A stretch of 37,616 bases of DNA from WHTB01 sp050699035. GTDB taxonomy: Bacteria > Actinomycetota > Actinomycetes > Propionibacteriales > Nocardioidaceae. The stretch covers positions 1-37,616 of the forward strand of contig JBOHDE010000008.1 in the NCBI GenBank assembly GCA_050699035.1, in the 5' to 3' direction. The notes beneath the pieces are model-generated. The model made no database searches, was not told the DNA's origin, and saw only the letters and a list, made by a program, of their open reading frames with translations. Below are positions 1-9,141 of this stretch, one piece after another; the stretch's first letter is position 1; every line of letters starts with the position of its first letter. Position numbers and translations under genes: made by a program.

Positions 1-1
1 G

Positions 2-442
2 TTCTCGAAGGGCAACACCGACCTCGCCTGGACCCGGCTCACCGGCTGGCGGGCGCTGCTGGCAGCGTCGCTGGACGAGTACGACACCAAGGTCACGGCC
101 GCCGAGATTACCGCCGAGCGCGTCTCACCGAGCGCCGAGCTGCTGCGCGGCTGGCTGACCGACCGGCTGCGGGTGCCCGTGCAGCGCAAGGTCTCCCGCG
201 GCCCGGGGATCACGTCGGTCCAGCTGGCCACTCGGGCCGGCGACATCACCATCGCCCGGCCCGACGGTCGGCTCGCGATGCTGTCGAGCCCGTCGCAACC
301 GGACCGGCCGGTGGCGCTGAAACGCCGCCCAGTCGCCGAGCTGCTGGCCGAGGAGCTGCGCCGCCTCGACAACGACGACATCTACGAGGACACCGTCCAG
401 CGGCTGTGCAAGCTCGACACGCTGGCCGTGAAGGGACGATGA
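2..442 (+). CDS. opcA: OpcA, glucose-6-phosphate dehydrogenase assembly protein (3' part)
   Basis: The open frame runs in from the left edge, so only about the last 146 residues are present. OpcA is an actinobacterial protein needed for assembly or redox activation of glucose-6-phosphate dehydrogenase (Zwf), the first enzyme of the oxidative pentose phosphate pathway. The visible part has the family-typical NTDLAWTRLTGWR segment near the start and a C-terminal domain ending in an acidic helix (LDNDDIYEDTVQRLCKLD). It overlaps the next gene, pgl, by 4 bp (ATGA at 439-442), which fits the usual zwf-opcA-pgl operon. Recognition rests on motif memory and on the neighbour. Confidence 0.93.
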   Translation, partial: FSKGNTDLAWTRLTGWRALLAASLDEYDTKVTAAEITAERVSPSAELLRGWLTDRLRVPVQRKVSRGPGITSVQLATRAGDITIARPDGRLAMLSSPSQPDRPVALKRRPVAELLAEELRRLDNDDIYEDTVQRLCKLDTLAVKGR

Positions 443-1224
443 CCATGACCTCGCCGATCGTGGTGACCCACCGGGACGCCGACCTGCTGGCAGCGGCGGC
501 GGCCGCCCGGCTGGTGACGCGGCTGGTGGACGTGCAGAGCACCGGCCGGGTGCCGTCGCTGGTGTTGACCGGCGGGTCGGTCGCGACCCGGATGTACGCC
601 GCGCTGGCGGCGATGCCGGCCCGCGACGCCGTCGACTGGTCGCGGGTCGAGCTGTGGTGGGGTGACGAGCGGTTCCTGCCGCCCGGCCATGCCGACCGGA
701 ACGAGACCCAGGCTCGGGCGGCGCTGCTCGACCGGCTGCGCCTCGACCCGGCGCGGGTGCATGCGATGCCGGCCGACGGCGGCGCGTACGCCGGGAGCCC
801 AGACGCCGCCGCCGACGCGTACGCCGACGCGCTGGCGGCCGCGGCGCAGCCCGAGGACCACGGCCCGGTGCCGGTGTTCGACGTCGTACTCCTCGGCGTG
901 GGACCGGACGGCCACGTGGCGTCGCTGTTCCCGGAGCGGCCGGAGCTGTACGACGAGCGGTCCGCCGCGGCCGTCCGGCACGCCCCCAAGCCGCCGCCGA
1001 CCCGGGTCACGCTGACTCTGCCAACATTCCGCCGGGCGCGCGAGGTGTGGTTCGTGGTCGCCGGTTCCGACAAGGCCAAGGCGGTCCGGCTCGCCTTGTC
1101 CGGCGCCGGCCTGATGCAGGTCCCGGCAGCCGGCGTGACCGGCACCCGCCAGACGTTGTGGCTGCTCGACCACGACGCCGCCGCCGAGCTCCCCACCGCC
1201 CTCGCCCAGATGCCCTCCACCTGA
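439..1224 (+). CDS. pgl: 6-phosphogluconolactonase
   Basis: Hydrolyses 6-phosphogluconolactone to 6-phosphogluconate, the second step of the oxidative pentose phosphate pathway in the cytoplasm. The protein is 261 aa, normal for the bacterial DevB/SOL-type family. It shows the TGGS phosphate-binding segment near residue 47, the WWGDERF block near residue 75 and the GVGPDGHVASLFP signature near residue 155. I start it at ATG 439, which overlaps the opcA stop. ATG 445 is two codons later and has a better distance from the AAGGGA ribosome-binding sequence at 431-436, so it cannot be excluded. The longer frame from 406 lies inside opcA and is unlikely to be translated. Confidence 0.94.
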   Translation: MTMTSPIVVTHRDADLLAAAAAARLVTRLVDVQSTGRVPSLVLTGGSVATRMYAALAAMPARDAVDWSRVELWWGDERFLPPGHADRNETQARAALLDRLRLDPARVHAMPADGGAYAGSPDAAADAYADALAAAAQPEDHGPVPVFDVVLLGVGPDGHVASLFPERPELYDERSAAAVRHAPKPPPTRVTLTLPTFRRAREVWFVVAGSDKAKAVRLALSGAGLMQVPAAGVTGTRQTLWLLDHDAAAELPTALAQMPST

Positions 1225-1274
1225 CCCCCGTCCCCCCGGGTTTCCGCCGGCGCGCCAGGCCCCCGAGGTTTTCT

Positions 1275-1326
1275 GGCACGGGGGCGCCCCGTTCCAGACC
1301 TAGTGGTACGGGGGCGCCCCGTTCCA
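1275..1326 (+). repeat. Two direct copies of a 22-bp GC-rich repeat (family A)
   Basis: Copies lie at 1275-1296 and 1305-1326, exactly 30 bp apart, and differ at one base (GGCACG versus GGTACG at the left end). Each unit is itself almost palindromic around GGGGCGCCCC. The same unit recurs at 2471-2492, and inverted at 2500-2521, so the family brackets the gene at 1454-2431. A weaker third fragment (GGTGGCACCGG) follows at about 1333-1343. Confidence 0.9.
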
Positions 1327-1365
1327 ATCCCGGTGGCACCGGTTTCGCCCGAACCGGCCCGGAAT

Positions 1366-1402
1366 TTGTCCACAGCCGCCCACATCCGCGGTGTTGTCCA
1401 CA
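1366..1402 (+). promoter_or_regulatory. Two perfect DnaA boxes in tandem
   Basis: TTGTCCACA occurs at 1366-1374 and again at 1394-1402, same orientation, 28 bp apart start to start. This is the actinobacterial DnaA-box consensus. They sit just upstream of the AbiEi/DUF559-like gene, far from any dnaA or dnaN gene in this window. They may therefore be regulatory or DnaA-titrating sites rather than an origin. The match is seen directly; the role is inferred. Confidence 0.55.
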
Positions 1403-1453
1403 GGGCCGGGACCGGATGCACCGAGGTCGCCCGAACCGGGCCAGAGTCGTCGA

Positions 1454-2431
1454 ATGCCTCGCCGGACCTTTACTGACTTCGCCGCACTCGACGCATTGCT
1501 GCGTTCAGGTGAGCGCGTCGCCACGCATACAGATCTCGCGGCCCTGGGCCTCGCCAAGTCGACCATCTGCAGCTGGATCGCGCCGAGCGGCAGGTGGCAG
1601 CGCATCCTGCCCGGAGTCGTCCTTGCCCACCGCGGCACACCGACTCGGCGTGAACGGCGGATCGGCGCGCTTAGATACGCCGGTGATCTCGCCATGCTCA
1701 CCGGGCTGAGCGCACTCGCCGAGTACGGCATCAAGGCCGCGACAGGCTCGGCCCGCGAGCATGTGCTCGTCCCGCATGACTGTCAGCGCAACTCGCACAG
1801 CTTCATCGTGGTCGAGCGGACACGTCTGCGTCCCGAACCACGACTCAGCAGGGGTCTGCCACTCGCTCCCCTGCCTCGCGCGGTGATCGACGCGTGCCGC
1901 CGCGAGGAGAACCTCGACAGGGTGCGGGCGATCGTCGCTGAAGTCGTCCAAGCCGGACGTTGCACACCCCGCGAGATCGCCGACCAAATCCGGCAGACGG
2001 CCCGACAACGCTCAGCTCTCTCGCGCATCGTCATGTCCGAGATCGAAGCCGGCATCCGCTCGGTTGCCGAAGCGAAGGCACGCGACACGCTACGCAGGCA
2101 CGGCGTGCGAGAGCCCCAGTGGAACGTCTCGCTCTACACCGAGGACGGCGCGTTCATCGGTGATCCCGACGGCTACTACGAGGACGTCGCGGTGGCGATC
2201 CAGATCGACTCGGTCGAGTTCCACCTGGCGCCCAAGCCGTACAAGAAGACCCAGCGGCGTAACCGCAGCTACAACCGGAACGGCGTCCTCATCCTCGAGA
2301 TCGCACCCGGCGACATCGCCGCCGAACCGCTCGCGTTCTGCCGAGAGGTCGAGGCGCTACTTCGTCAGGGCGCCGCCAGGCCCGTTCCTCGCATCATCGT
2401 CCGCCACCGGCCCGCACGATCGATGGGCTGA
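1454..2431 (+). CDS. AbiEi-antitoxin-like / DUF559 (Vsr-fold) protein
   Basis: A 325-aa protein of a type common in actinobacteria and often annotated as a type IV toxin-antitoxin AbiEi-family antitoxin-domain protein. Residues 8-60 look like a winged-helix AbiEi N-terminal domain (ALDALLRSGERVATHTDLAALGL, then GRWQRILPGVVLAH). Residues 200-300 look like a DUF559/Vsr-type endonuclease fold: E206 in SVAEAKAR, Asp residues in GDPDGYYED, then AIQIDSVEFH and a basic stretch. No AbiEii-type nucleotidyltransferase toxin lies next to it, so it is an orphan. The start is ATG 1454; an upstream GTG at 1391 would add 21 Pro/Arg-rich residues and is less likely. It sits between pgl and the secG cluster, flanked by family-A repeats, which suggests an inserted cassette. 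Biological role unknown. Confidence 0.7.
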   Translation: MPRRTFTDFAALDALLRSGERVATHTDLAALGLAKSTICSWIAPSGRWQRILPGVVLAHRGTPTRRERRIGALRYAGDLAMLTGLSALAEYGIKAATGSAREHVLVPHDCQRNSHSFIVVERTRLRPEPRLSRGLPLAPLPRAVIDACRREENLDRVRAIVAEVVQAGRCTPREIADQIRQTARQRSALSRIVMSEIEAGIRSVAEAKARDTLRRHGVREPQWNVSLYTEDGAFIGDPDGYYEDVAVAIQIDSVEFHLAPKPYKKTQRRNRSYNRNGVLILEIAPGDIAAEPLAFCREVEALLRQGAARPVPRIIVRHRPARSMG

Positions 2432-2470
2432 ATGACGGCCCAGTGGGTGAGCACGGTCCAAACGTTATTT

Positions 2471-2521
2471 GGTACGGGGGCGCCCCGTTCCAAACCTATT
2501 GGGACGGGGCGCCCCCGTACC
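2471..2521. repeat. Inverted pair of family-A repeats; large hairpin, possible bidirectional terminator
   Basis: The unit at 2471-2492 is followed, after the 7-base spacer AAACCTA, by its reverse complement at 2500-2521 with one mismatch. This would form a 22-bp stem in RNA from either strand. It lies between the convergent gene ends at 2431 (+) and 2563 (-), so it may end transcription from both sides. The + strand copy is followed by A residues (2523-2529) rather than U, so it is not a classical intrinsic terminator. Confidence 0.75.
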
Positions 2522-2562
2522 AGAAAAAAACACGGGTGGGAGGGGCGGCCCGGAAGGGGCGG

Positions 2563-2919
2563 TCAGAAGACGATTTCGCCGGACTTGCGCTTGTCGCGGA
2601 GGGTTTGCAGGGCCTCTTGGAGGATCTCCTGCGCCTCTTTGTCGGAGCGGCGTTCCTTCACGTAGGCGAGGTGGGTCTTGTACGGCTCGATCTTCGGCGG
2701 CGGCGGCGGGTTCGCCTCGTCACGGCTCGCGGGCAGGCCGCAGCGTGGGCAGTCCCACGAGTCGGGGAGCTGCGCGTCGACGGCGAAGGTCGGCTGCGTC
2801 TCGTGCGCGTTGGCGCAGAAGTACGACACCTGGACCCGCGGCGCCGCGTCACCACGCTCCGCCTCGCCCATCGGTCCGGCGCCTACTCGGCTGCCCCGGA
2901 TGGCGCTACCACCAGCCAC
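2563..2919 (-). CDS. RbpA-type RNA polymerase-binding protein
   Basis: A 118-aa protein matching the RbpA family of actinobacterial proteins that bind RNA polymerase and the primary sigma factor and stimulate open-complex formation. It has the N-terminal IRGSRVGAGPMGEAERG tail, a central zinc-knuckle-like core with C35, H39, C57 and C60, and a C-terminal THLAYVKERRS segment like the sigma-interacting domain (RbpA has THWDMLLERRS there). The sequence is closer to the RbpA-like paralogue beside secG in other actinobacteria than to the essential RbpA, so I give no symbol. Start is GTG 2919 with AAGGAG seven bases upstream. It lies 40 bp downstream of secG in the glycolytic operon direction. Confidence 0.88.
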   Translation of the reverse strand: MAGGSAIRGSRVGAGPMGEAERGDAAPRVQVSYFCANAHETQPTFAVDAQLPDSWDCPRCGLPASRDEANPPPPPKIEPYKTHLAYVKERRSDKEAQEILQEALQTLRDKRKSGEIVF

Positions 2920-2959
2920 TAGCTCACTCCTTGGTGTCCGTCGTGTCTCGCCGAGTCGG

Positions 2960-3187
2960 TCACTTCATCAGCAGACCGAGCGCGACGATACACAAGGCCC
3001 AGATGATGCCGGTGCCGATCGTCAGTCGGTCGAGGTTGCGCTCTGCCACCGACGAGCCGCCGAGCCCGCTGGACATGCCACCGCCGAACATGTCGGAGAG
3101 GCCACCGCCGCGTCCCTTGTGCAGCAGCACGAGCCCGACCAGCAGCAGGCTGGACGCGATGAGCAGAATCTGGAAGGCGAGAATCAC
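2960..3187 (-). CDS. secG: Preprotein translocase subunit SecG
   Basis: A 75-aa two-helix membrane protein, the small accessory subunit of the SecYEG export channel. The first hydrophobic helix is at residues 2-21 (ILAFQILLIASSLLLVGLVL). A Gly-rich loop containing GGGLSDMFGGG follows, and the second helix is at about 56-74. This arrangement and length are typical. Start is GTG 3187; no strong ribosome-binding sequence is visible, and translation may depend on tpiA, which ends 28 bp upstream. Its position next to tpiA-pgk-gap is the standard actinobacterial order. Confidence 0.95.
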   Translation of the reverse strand: MILAFQILLIASSLLLVGLVLLHKGRGGGLSDMFGGGMSSGLGGSSVAERNLDRLTIGTGIIWALCIVALGLLMK

Positions 3188-3215
3188 TGCGAAAGCCTAA
3201 CCCGTCGTTGGCCGA

Positions 3216-4010
3216 TCAGATAACTGGCAGATCATAGAACCGGCAGATCCCGCCGAACTCGTCGGCCTGCAGGCTGGCCCCACCGACCAGCGCGCCGTCG
3301 ACATCCGGCTCCGTCATGATGGCCGCCACGTTGGCCGCCTTCACCGAGCCGCCGTACAGGATGCGGACAGCCGCGGCCGCCTCGGCCGACGCCGTCTCGG
3401 CGAGCCGGCCACGGATGGCCGCGCACACCTCCTGGGCGTCCGTGGGGGTCGCGACCTCTCCGGTACCGATCGCCCACACCGGCTCGTACGCCACCACGAG
3501 GTCCGCGATCTGGTCCGGTGTGAAGCCGGCCAGCGAGCCGTCGACCTGCGCGAGGGTGTGCTCGACCTGACGACCCTCCTGGCGCACCTCGAGCCCTTCG
3601 CCGACGCAGACGATCGGCGTGATCCCCGCGGCGACCGCCTTGTGCGCCTTGGTGTTGACCAGGGCGTCGTCCTCGCCGTGGACCTCGCGGCGCTCGGAGT
3701 GCCCGACGACGACATAGCTGCAGCCCAGCTTGGCGAGCATCGCCACCGAGATGTCACCGGTGAACGCGCCGTTGTCATACGGTGACACGTCCTGGGCGCC
3801 GTACTTGATCTTCAGCCGGTCGCCGTCGACCATCGTCTGCACCGAACGCAGGTCGGTGAACGGCGGCAGCACCACGACCTCGGCCTTGTCGAAGTCGTGC
3901 TTCTTGTCCGACAGCGTCCAGGCCAGCTTCTGGACCAACAGCACCGCTTCCTGGTGGTTGAGGTTCATCTTCCAGTTGCCCGCCATCAGCGGGACCCGTG
4001 TGGTTGTCAT
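3216..4010 (-). CDS. tpiA: Triosephosphate isomerase
   Basis: Interconverts dihydroxyacetone phosphate and glyceraldehyde 3-phosphate in glycolysis and gluconeogenesis. It is a 264-aa TIM barrel of normal length. Catalytic residues are visible: K14 in AGNWKMN, H104 in VVGHSERR and E176 in AYEPVWAIGTG. The phosphate-binding YGGSVK segment is near residue 220. Start is ATG 4010, only 3 bp after the pgk stop, with AAGGA/GAGGA sequences overlapping the end of pgk. This implies translational coupling in the gap-pgk-tpiA operon. Confidence 0.98.
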   Translation of the reverse strand: MTTTRVPLMAGNWKMNLNHQEAVLLVQKLAWTLSDKKHDFDKAEVVVLPPFTDLRSVQTMVDGDRLKIKYGAQDVSPYDNGAFTGDISVAMLAKLGCSYVVVGHSERREVHGEDDALVNTKAHKAVAAGITPIVCVGEGLEVRQEGRQVEHTLAQVDGSLAGFTPDQIADLVVAYEPVWAIGTGEVATPTDAQEVCAAIRGRLAETASAEAAAAVRILYGGSVKAANVAAIMTEPDVDGALVGGASLQADEFGGICRFYDLPVI

Positions 4011-4013
4011 TCC

Positions 4014-5195
<1,182 letters not shown>

Positions 5196-5205
5196 GGCGC
5201 AAGCC

Positions 5206-6210
<1,005 letters not shown>

Positions 6211-6266
6211 GGATGAAGTCTCCTCGAATACGATCTGGTGCCGACCTGAGCGAGGCCGACACTACC

Positions 6267-6291
6267 CCCTGCCGGTCCGGCCGGATCAGGG
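6267..6291 (-). terminator. Small hairpin at the end of whiA
   Basis: CCCTG (6267-6271) pairs with CAGGG (6287-6291), and CCGG (6272-6275) with CCGG (6281-6284), forming an interrupted GC-rich stem that overlaps the whiA stop codon. There is no U-run, so it may be an attenuating structure rather than a full terminator between whiA and gap. Confidence 0.3.
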
Positions 6292-7272
6292 TGTCTCAGC
6301 GAGCATGTCAGCGGTCAGGCTGGCCTCGGTGTCGGGGACGCCGAGCTCGGAGGCGCGCTTGTCGGCCATCGCCAGCAGCCGCCTGATCCGGCCGGCGATG
6401 GCGTCCTTGGTCAGCTGGGGGTCGTGCAGGGTGCCGAGCTCCTCGAGACTGGCCTGCTTGTGCTCCAGCCGCAGTGCGCCGGCCAGCTTGAGGTGGTCGG
6501 GTACGTCCTCGCCCAGGATCTCCAGCGCCCGCTCCACCCGTGCACCGGCGGCGACTGCGGCGCGAGCGGAGCGCCGCAGGTTGGCGTCGTCGAAGTTGGC
6601 CAGCCGGTTGGCCGTTGCCCGCACCTCGCGGCGCATCCGGCGCTCCTCCCAGGCGAGCAGCGACTCGTGCGCGCCGAGCCGCGTGAGCAGAGCGCCGATC
6701 GCGTCGCCGTCGCGGATCACGACCCGGTCGACGCCGCGCACCTCGCGGGCCTTCGCCTGGATGCCAAGGCGACGGGCCGCACCGACCAGGGCGAGCGCCG
6801 CCTCCGGGCCGGGGCAGGTGACCTCGAGCGCGGACGACCGGCCCGGCTCGGTCAGCGAGCCGTGCGCCAGGAACGCACCGCGCCACGCCGCGACGGAGTC
6901 GCAGCCGGCGCCGGACACGACCTGCGGTGGCAACCCGCGCACCGGACGGCCGCGACCGTCGAGCAGCCCGGTCTGGCGGGCCAGCGCCTCGCCCTCGCGG
7001 ATCACCCGGACGACGTACCGCGTGCCCTTGCGCAGCCCGCTGCCGGACACCACGACGACATCACTGGGGTGGCCATAGACCTCGGCGATGTCGCGGCGGA
7101 GACGCCGGGCCGACGCTCCGGTGTCGAGCTCGGCCTCGACCACGATGCGGCCGCTGACGATGTGCAGACCGCCGGCGAAACGCAGTGTGGTGGAGACCTC
7201 GGCCTTGCGGCAGCAGGACTTCGTCACCGACGTACTCGCCAACTCGGACTTGACCTGCCCCGTCATCGCCAT
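6286..7272 (-). CDS. whiA: DNA-binding protein WhiA (sporulation/division regulator)
   Basis: A 328-aa member of the WhiA family, found throughout Gram-positive bacteria and a developmental transcription factor for sporulation-septation genes in Streptomyces. The N-terminal part is a LAGLIDADG homing-endonuclease-like fold (MAMTGQVKSELAST start, RFAGGLHIV, then GAFLAHGSLTEP near residue 140). The C-terminal part is a helix-turn-helix domain (LEELGTLHDPQLTKDAIAGRI). I start at ATG 7272 because MAMTxQVKxEL is the conserved N-terminus; a frame running to 7407 would only add residues inside yvcK. The rapZ-yvcK-whiA order is conserved, with 13 bp between yvcK and whiA. Confidence 0.95.
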   Translation of the reverse strand: MAMTGQVKSELASTSVTKSCCRKAEVSTTLRFAGGLHIVSGRIVVEAELDTGASARRLRRDIAEVYGHPSDVVVVSGSGLRKGTRYVVRVIREGEALARQTGLLDGRGRPVRGLPPQVVSGAGCDSVAAWRGAFLAHGSLTEPGRSSALEVTCPGPEAALALVGAARRLGIQAKAREVRGVDRVVIRDGDAIGALLTRLGAHESLLAWEERRMRREVRATANRLANFDDANLRRSARAAVAAGARVERALEILGEDVPDHLKLAGALRLEHKQASLEELGTLHDPQLTKDAIAGRIRRLLAMADKRASELGVPDTEASLTADMLAETP

Positions 7273-7285
7273 CGAATATCCCCGT

Positions 7286-8275
7286 TCAATCTCGTGGCCG
7301 TGCAGTGCTCTCAAAGATCGAAGCGTACGCCGCGGCCAGTCGCTCCGCATCGTGACGGGGTGAACCGTCGTCCACGCACACGTCGGCCACCACCAGCTCG
7401 GCGCCAAGGTGGTGGGCCGTGCTGCGCAGCCCGCGTACGTCGCTCACCGACCGGCTGTCGGCCAGCACGACGTCGACCTCGAAGTCGGGTGCATGGGCGG
7501 CCAGCACCTCCAGATGGTTGTCCGGGGAGAAGCCCTCGGTCTCCCCTGGCTGCGGGGCCAGGTTGAGGGTGAGCAGCCGGCGCGCCGGGGTCGTCCGCAG
7601 GGCCTGACCGAGGTCACGCACCAGCAGGTGCGGGATCACGCTGGTGAACCAGGATCCCGGTCCGAGCACCACCCACGAGGCGTCCTTAATGGCAGCCACC
7701 GCCGCCGGGCTCGCCGCCGCGTCCTCGGGGTCGATCGAGACGCCGACCACCTGGCCGGGCGTGCGCGCGACCTCGACCTGGCCCCGCACCTCCTCGACCC
7801 GCTGCGGGTCGGCCGGGTCGAGCCCGATGACCTGCGCGGTGATGTCGAGCGGGACCTCCGACATCGGCAGGACCCGACCCTGCGCACCCAGCAGCCTGGC
7901 CACCCACTCCAGCCCCGCGGCCGGCCCGCCGTCGTCTTGCAGCAGCTCCCACAGCGCCACGATCAGCAGGTTGCCGACCGCATGGTTGTGCAGCTCACCG
8001 CTGCTGGCGAACCGGTGCTGCAGCACCCGCGCCCAGGTGCGGCCCCAGTCGTCGTCACCGCACAAGGCGGCCAGGGCCTGGCGCAGGTCGCCGGGCGGGA
8101 GCACGCCGAGCTCACGGCGCAGCCGCCCCGACGACCCGCCGTTGTCGGCGACCGTGACCACGGCGGTCAGGTCCTCGACCACGCGGCGCAGCGCGCCCAG
8201 CGACGCGGCGAGCCCGTGGCCGCCGCCGAGGGCAACCACCCGCTCCCTGCTCGGTGCGACCAGCGGCTCGGTCAC
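7286..8275 (-). CDS. yvcK: YvcK/GlmR-type gluconeogenesis factor (CofD-like fold)
   Basis: A 329-aa protein of the YvcK family, which binds UDP-sugars and links carbon metabolism to peptidoglycan precursor supply in Gram-positive bacteria. It has the N-terminal VVALGGGHGLAASL motif (residues 13-26), TVADNGGSSGRLR near 41-53, PPGDLRQALAAL, the LHNHAVGNLL block, and the VVLGPGSWFTSVIPHLLV segment. Start is GTG 8275, overlapping the rapZ stop by 4 bp, so the two are translationally coupled. Confidence 0.95.
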   Translation of the reverse strand: MTEPLVAPSRERVVALGGGHGLAASLGALRRVVEDLTAVVTVADNGGSSGRLRRELGVLPPGDLRQALAALCGDDDWGRTWARVLQHRFASSGELHNHAVGNLLIVALWELLQDDGGPAAGLEWVARLLGAQGRVLPMSEVPLDITAQVIGLDPADPQRVEEVRGQVEVARTPGQVVGVSIDPEDAAASPAAVAAIKDASWVVLGPGSWFTSVIPHLLVRDLGQALRTTPARRLLTLNLAPQPGETEGFSPDNHLEVLAAHAPDFEVDVVLADSRSVSDVRGLRSTAHHLGAELVVADVCVDDGSPRHDAERLAAAYASIFESTARPRD

Positions 8276-9141
8276 TCGCGCCCCAGGTCGCGGTGGACCA
8301 CAAGGGTGGGTACGCCGGCGTCACGGAGCCGCTGCGCCAGCGCCTCGGACATCGCCACGCTGCGGTGCTTGCCTCCCGTGCAGCCGACCGCCACGGTGAC
8401 GAACCGCTTCCCCTCGCGCAGGTAGCCGGCCGTCATCGTCTGCAGCACCCGCTCGTACCCGTCGAGGAAGGCCTGGGCGTCCGGCTGCCCGGTGACGTAC
8501 TCGCGGACGTCGTCGTCGAGCCCGGAGTGCGGGCGCAGGGCGGGGTCCCAGTACGGGTTGGGCAGGAACCGCATGTCGACGACCAGGTCGGCGTCGACCG
8601 GGATGCCGTACTTGAAGCCGAACGACATCACCGTCGCGGTGAGCCGCACCTCGCCGTCGTCGCTGAAGGCGGTGAGGACCCGCTCCGCCAGCTGGTGCAC
8701 GTTGAGGTCGGAGGTGTCGATGATGACGTCGGCACCGCCGCGCAGGTCGGCCAGCATCTCCCGCTCGCGCAGGATGCCGTCGAGCAGCCGGCCGGTGCCT
8801 TGCAGCGGGTGCGGGCGCCGCACCGCCTCCTGGCGACGGACGAGGACGTCGTCGGACGCCTCGAGGAAGAGCAGGCGCAGCCGCTGGCCGGAGGCGACCA
8901 GGTCCTCGAGCGCGCCACGCAGGGCGGTGAAGAACCATCGGGACCGGACGTCGACCACCACCGCGATGCGCGAGTTGCCGGTCTCCTCGGCCCGGATCAG
9001 CCGGACCAGCTCGGGCACCAGCTGCGGCGGGATGTTGTCGATCACGAAGTAGCCGAGGTCCTCGAGCACCTTGGCGGCGGTGCTGCGGCCGGCGCCGGAC
9101 ATGCCGGTCACGACCACGAGGTCGTCGCTCGCTGTCGCCAT
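8272..9141 (-). CDS. rapZ: RapZ-family nucleotide-binding protein
   Basis: A P-loop protein of 289 aa. The E. coli member binds RNA and controls glucosamine-6-phosphate synthase through small RNAs; the role in actinobacteria is not settled. The Walker A site at residues 13-21 reads GMSGAGRST, with Arg in place of the usual Lys, as I recall for actinobacterial members. The C-terminal domain has FGFKYG, DMRFLPNPYW and the GCTGGKHRSV block. I choose ATG 9141; a GTG at 9144, one codon earlier and overlapping the uvrC stop, is equally possible. GAGGGGGAG lies just upstream. Confidence 0.93.
   Translation of the reverse strand: MATASDDLVVVTGMSGAGRSTAAKVLEDLGYFVIDNIPPQLVPELVRLIRAEETGNSRIAVVVDVRSRWFFTALRGALEDLVASGQRLRLLFLEASDDVLVRRQEAVRRPHPLQGTGRLLDGILREREMLADLRGGADVIIDTSDLNVHQLAERVLTAFSDDGEVRLTATVMSFGFKYGIPVDADLVVDMRFLPNPYWDPALRPHSGLDDDVREYVTGQPDAQAFLDGYERVLQTMTAGYLREGKRFVTVAVGCTGGKHRSVAMSEALAQRLRDAGVPTLVVHRDLGRE

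Noticed and set aside
1275..1326. Possible CRISPR-like array (22-bp repeats at 30-bp period)
   Set aside because: Only two clean copies, an 8-bp spacer, no further units and no cas genes nearby.
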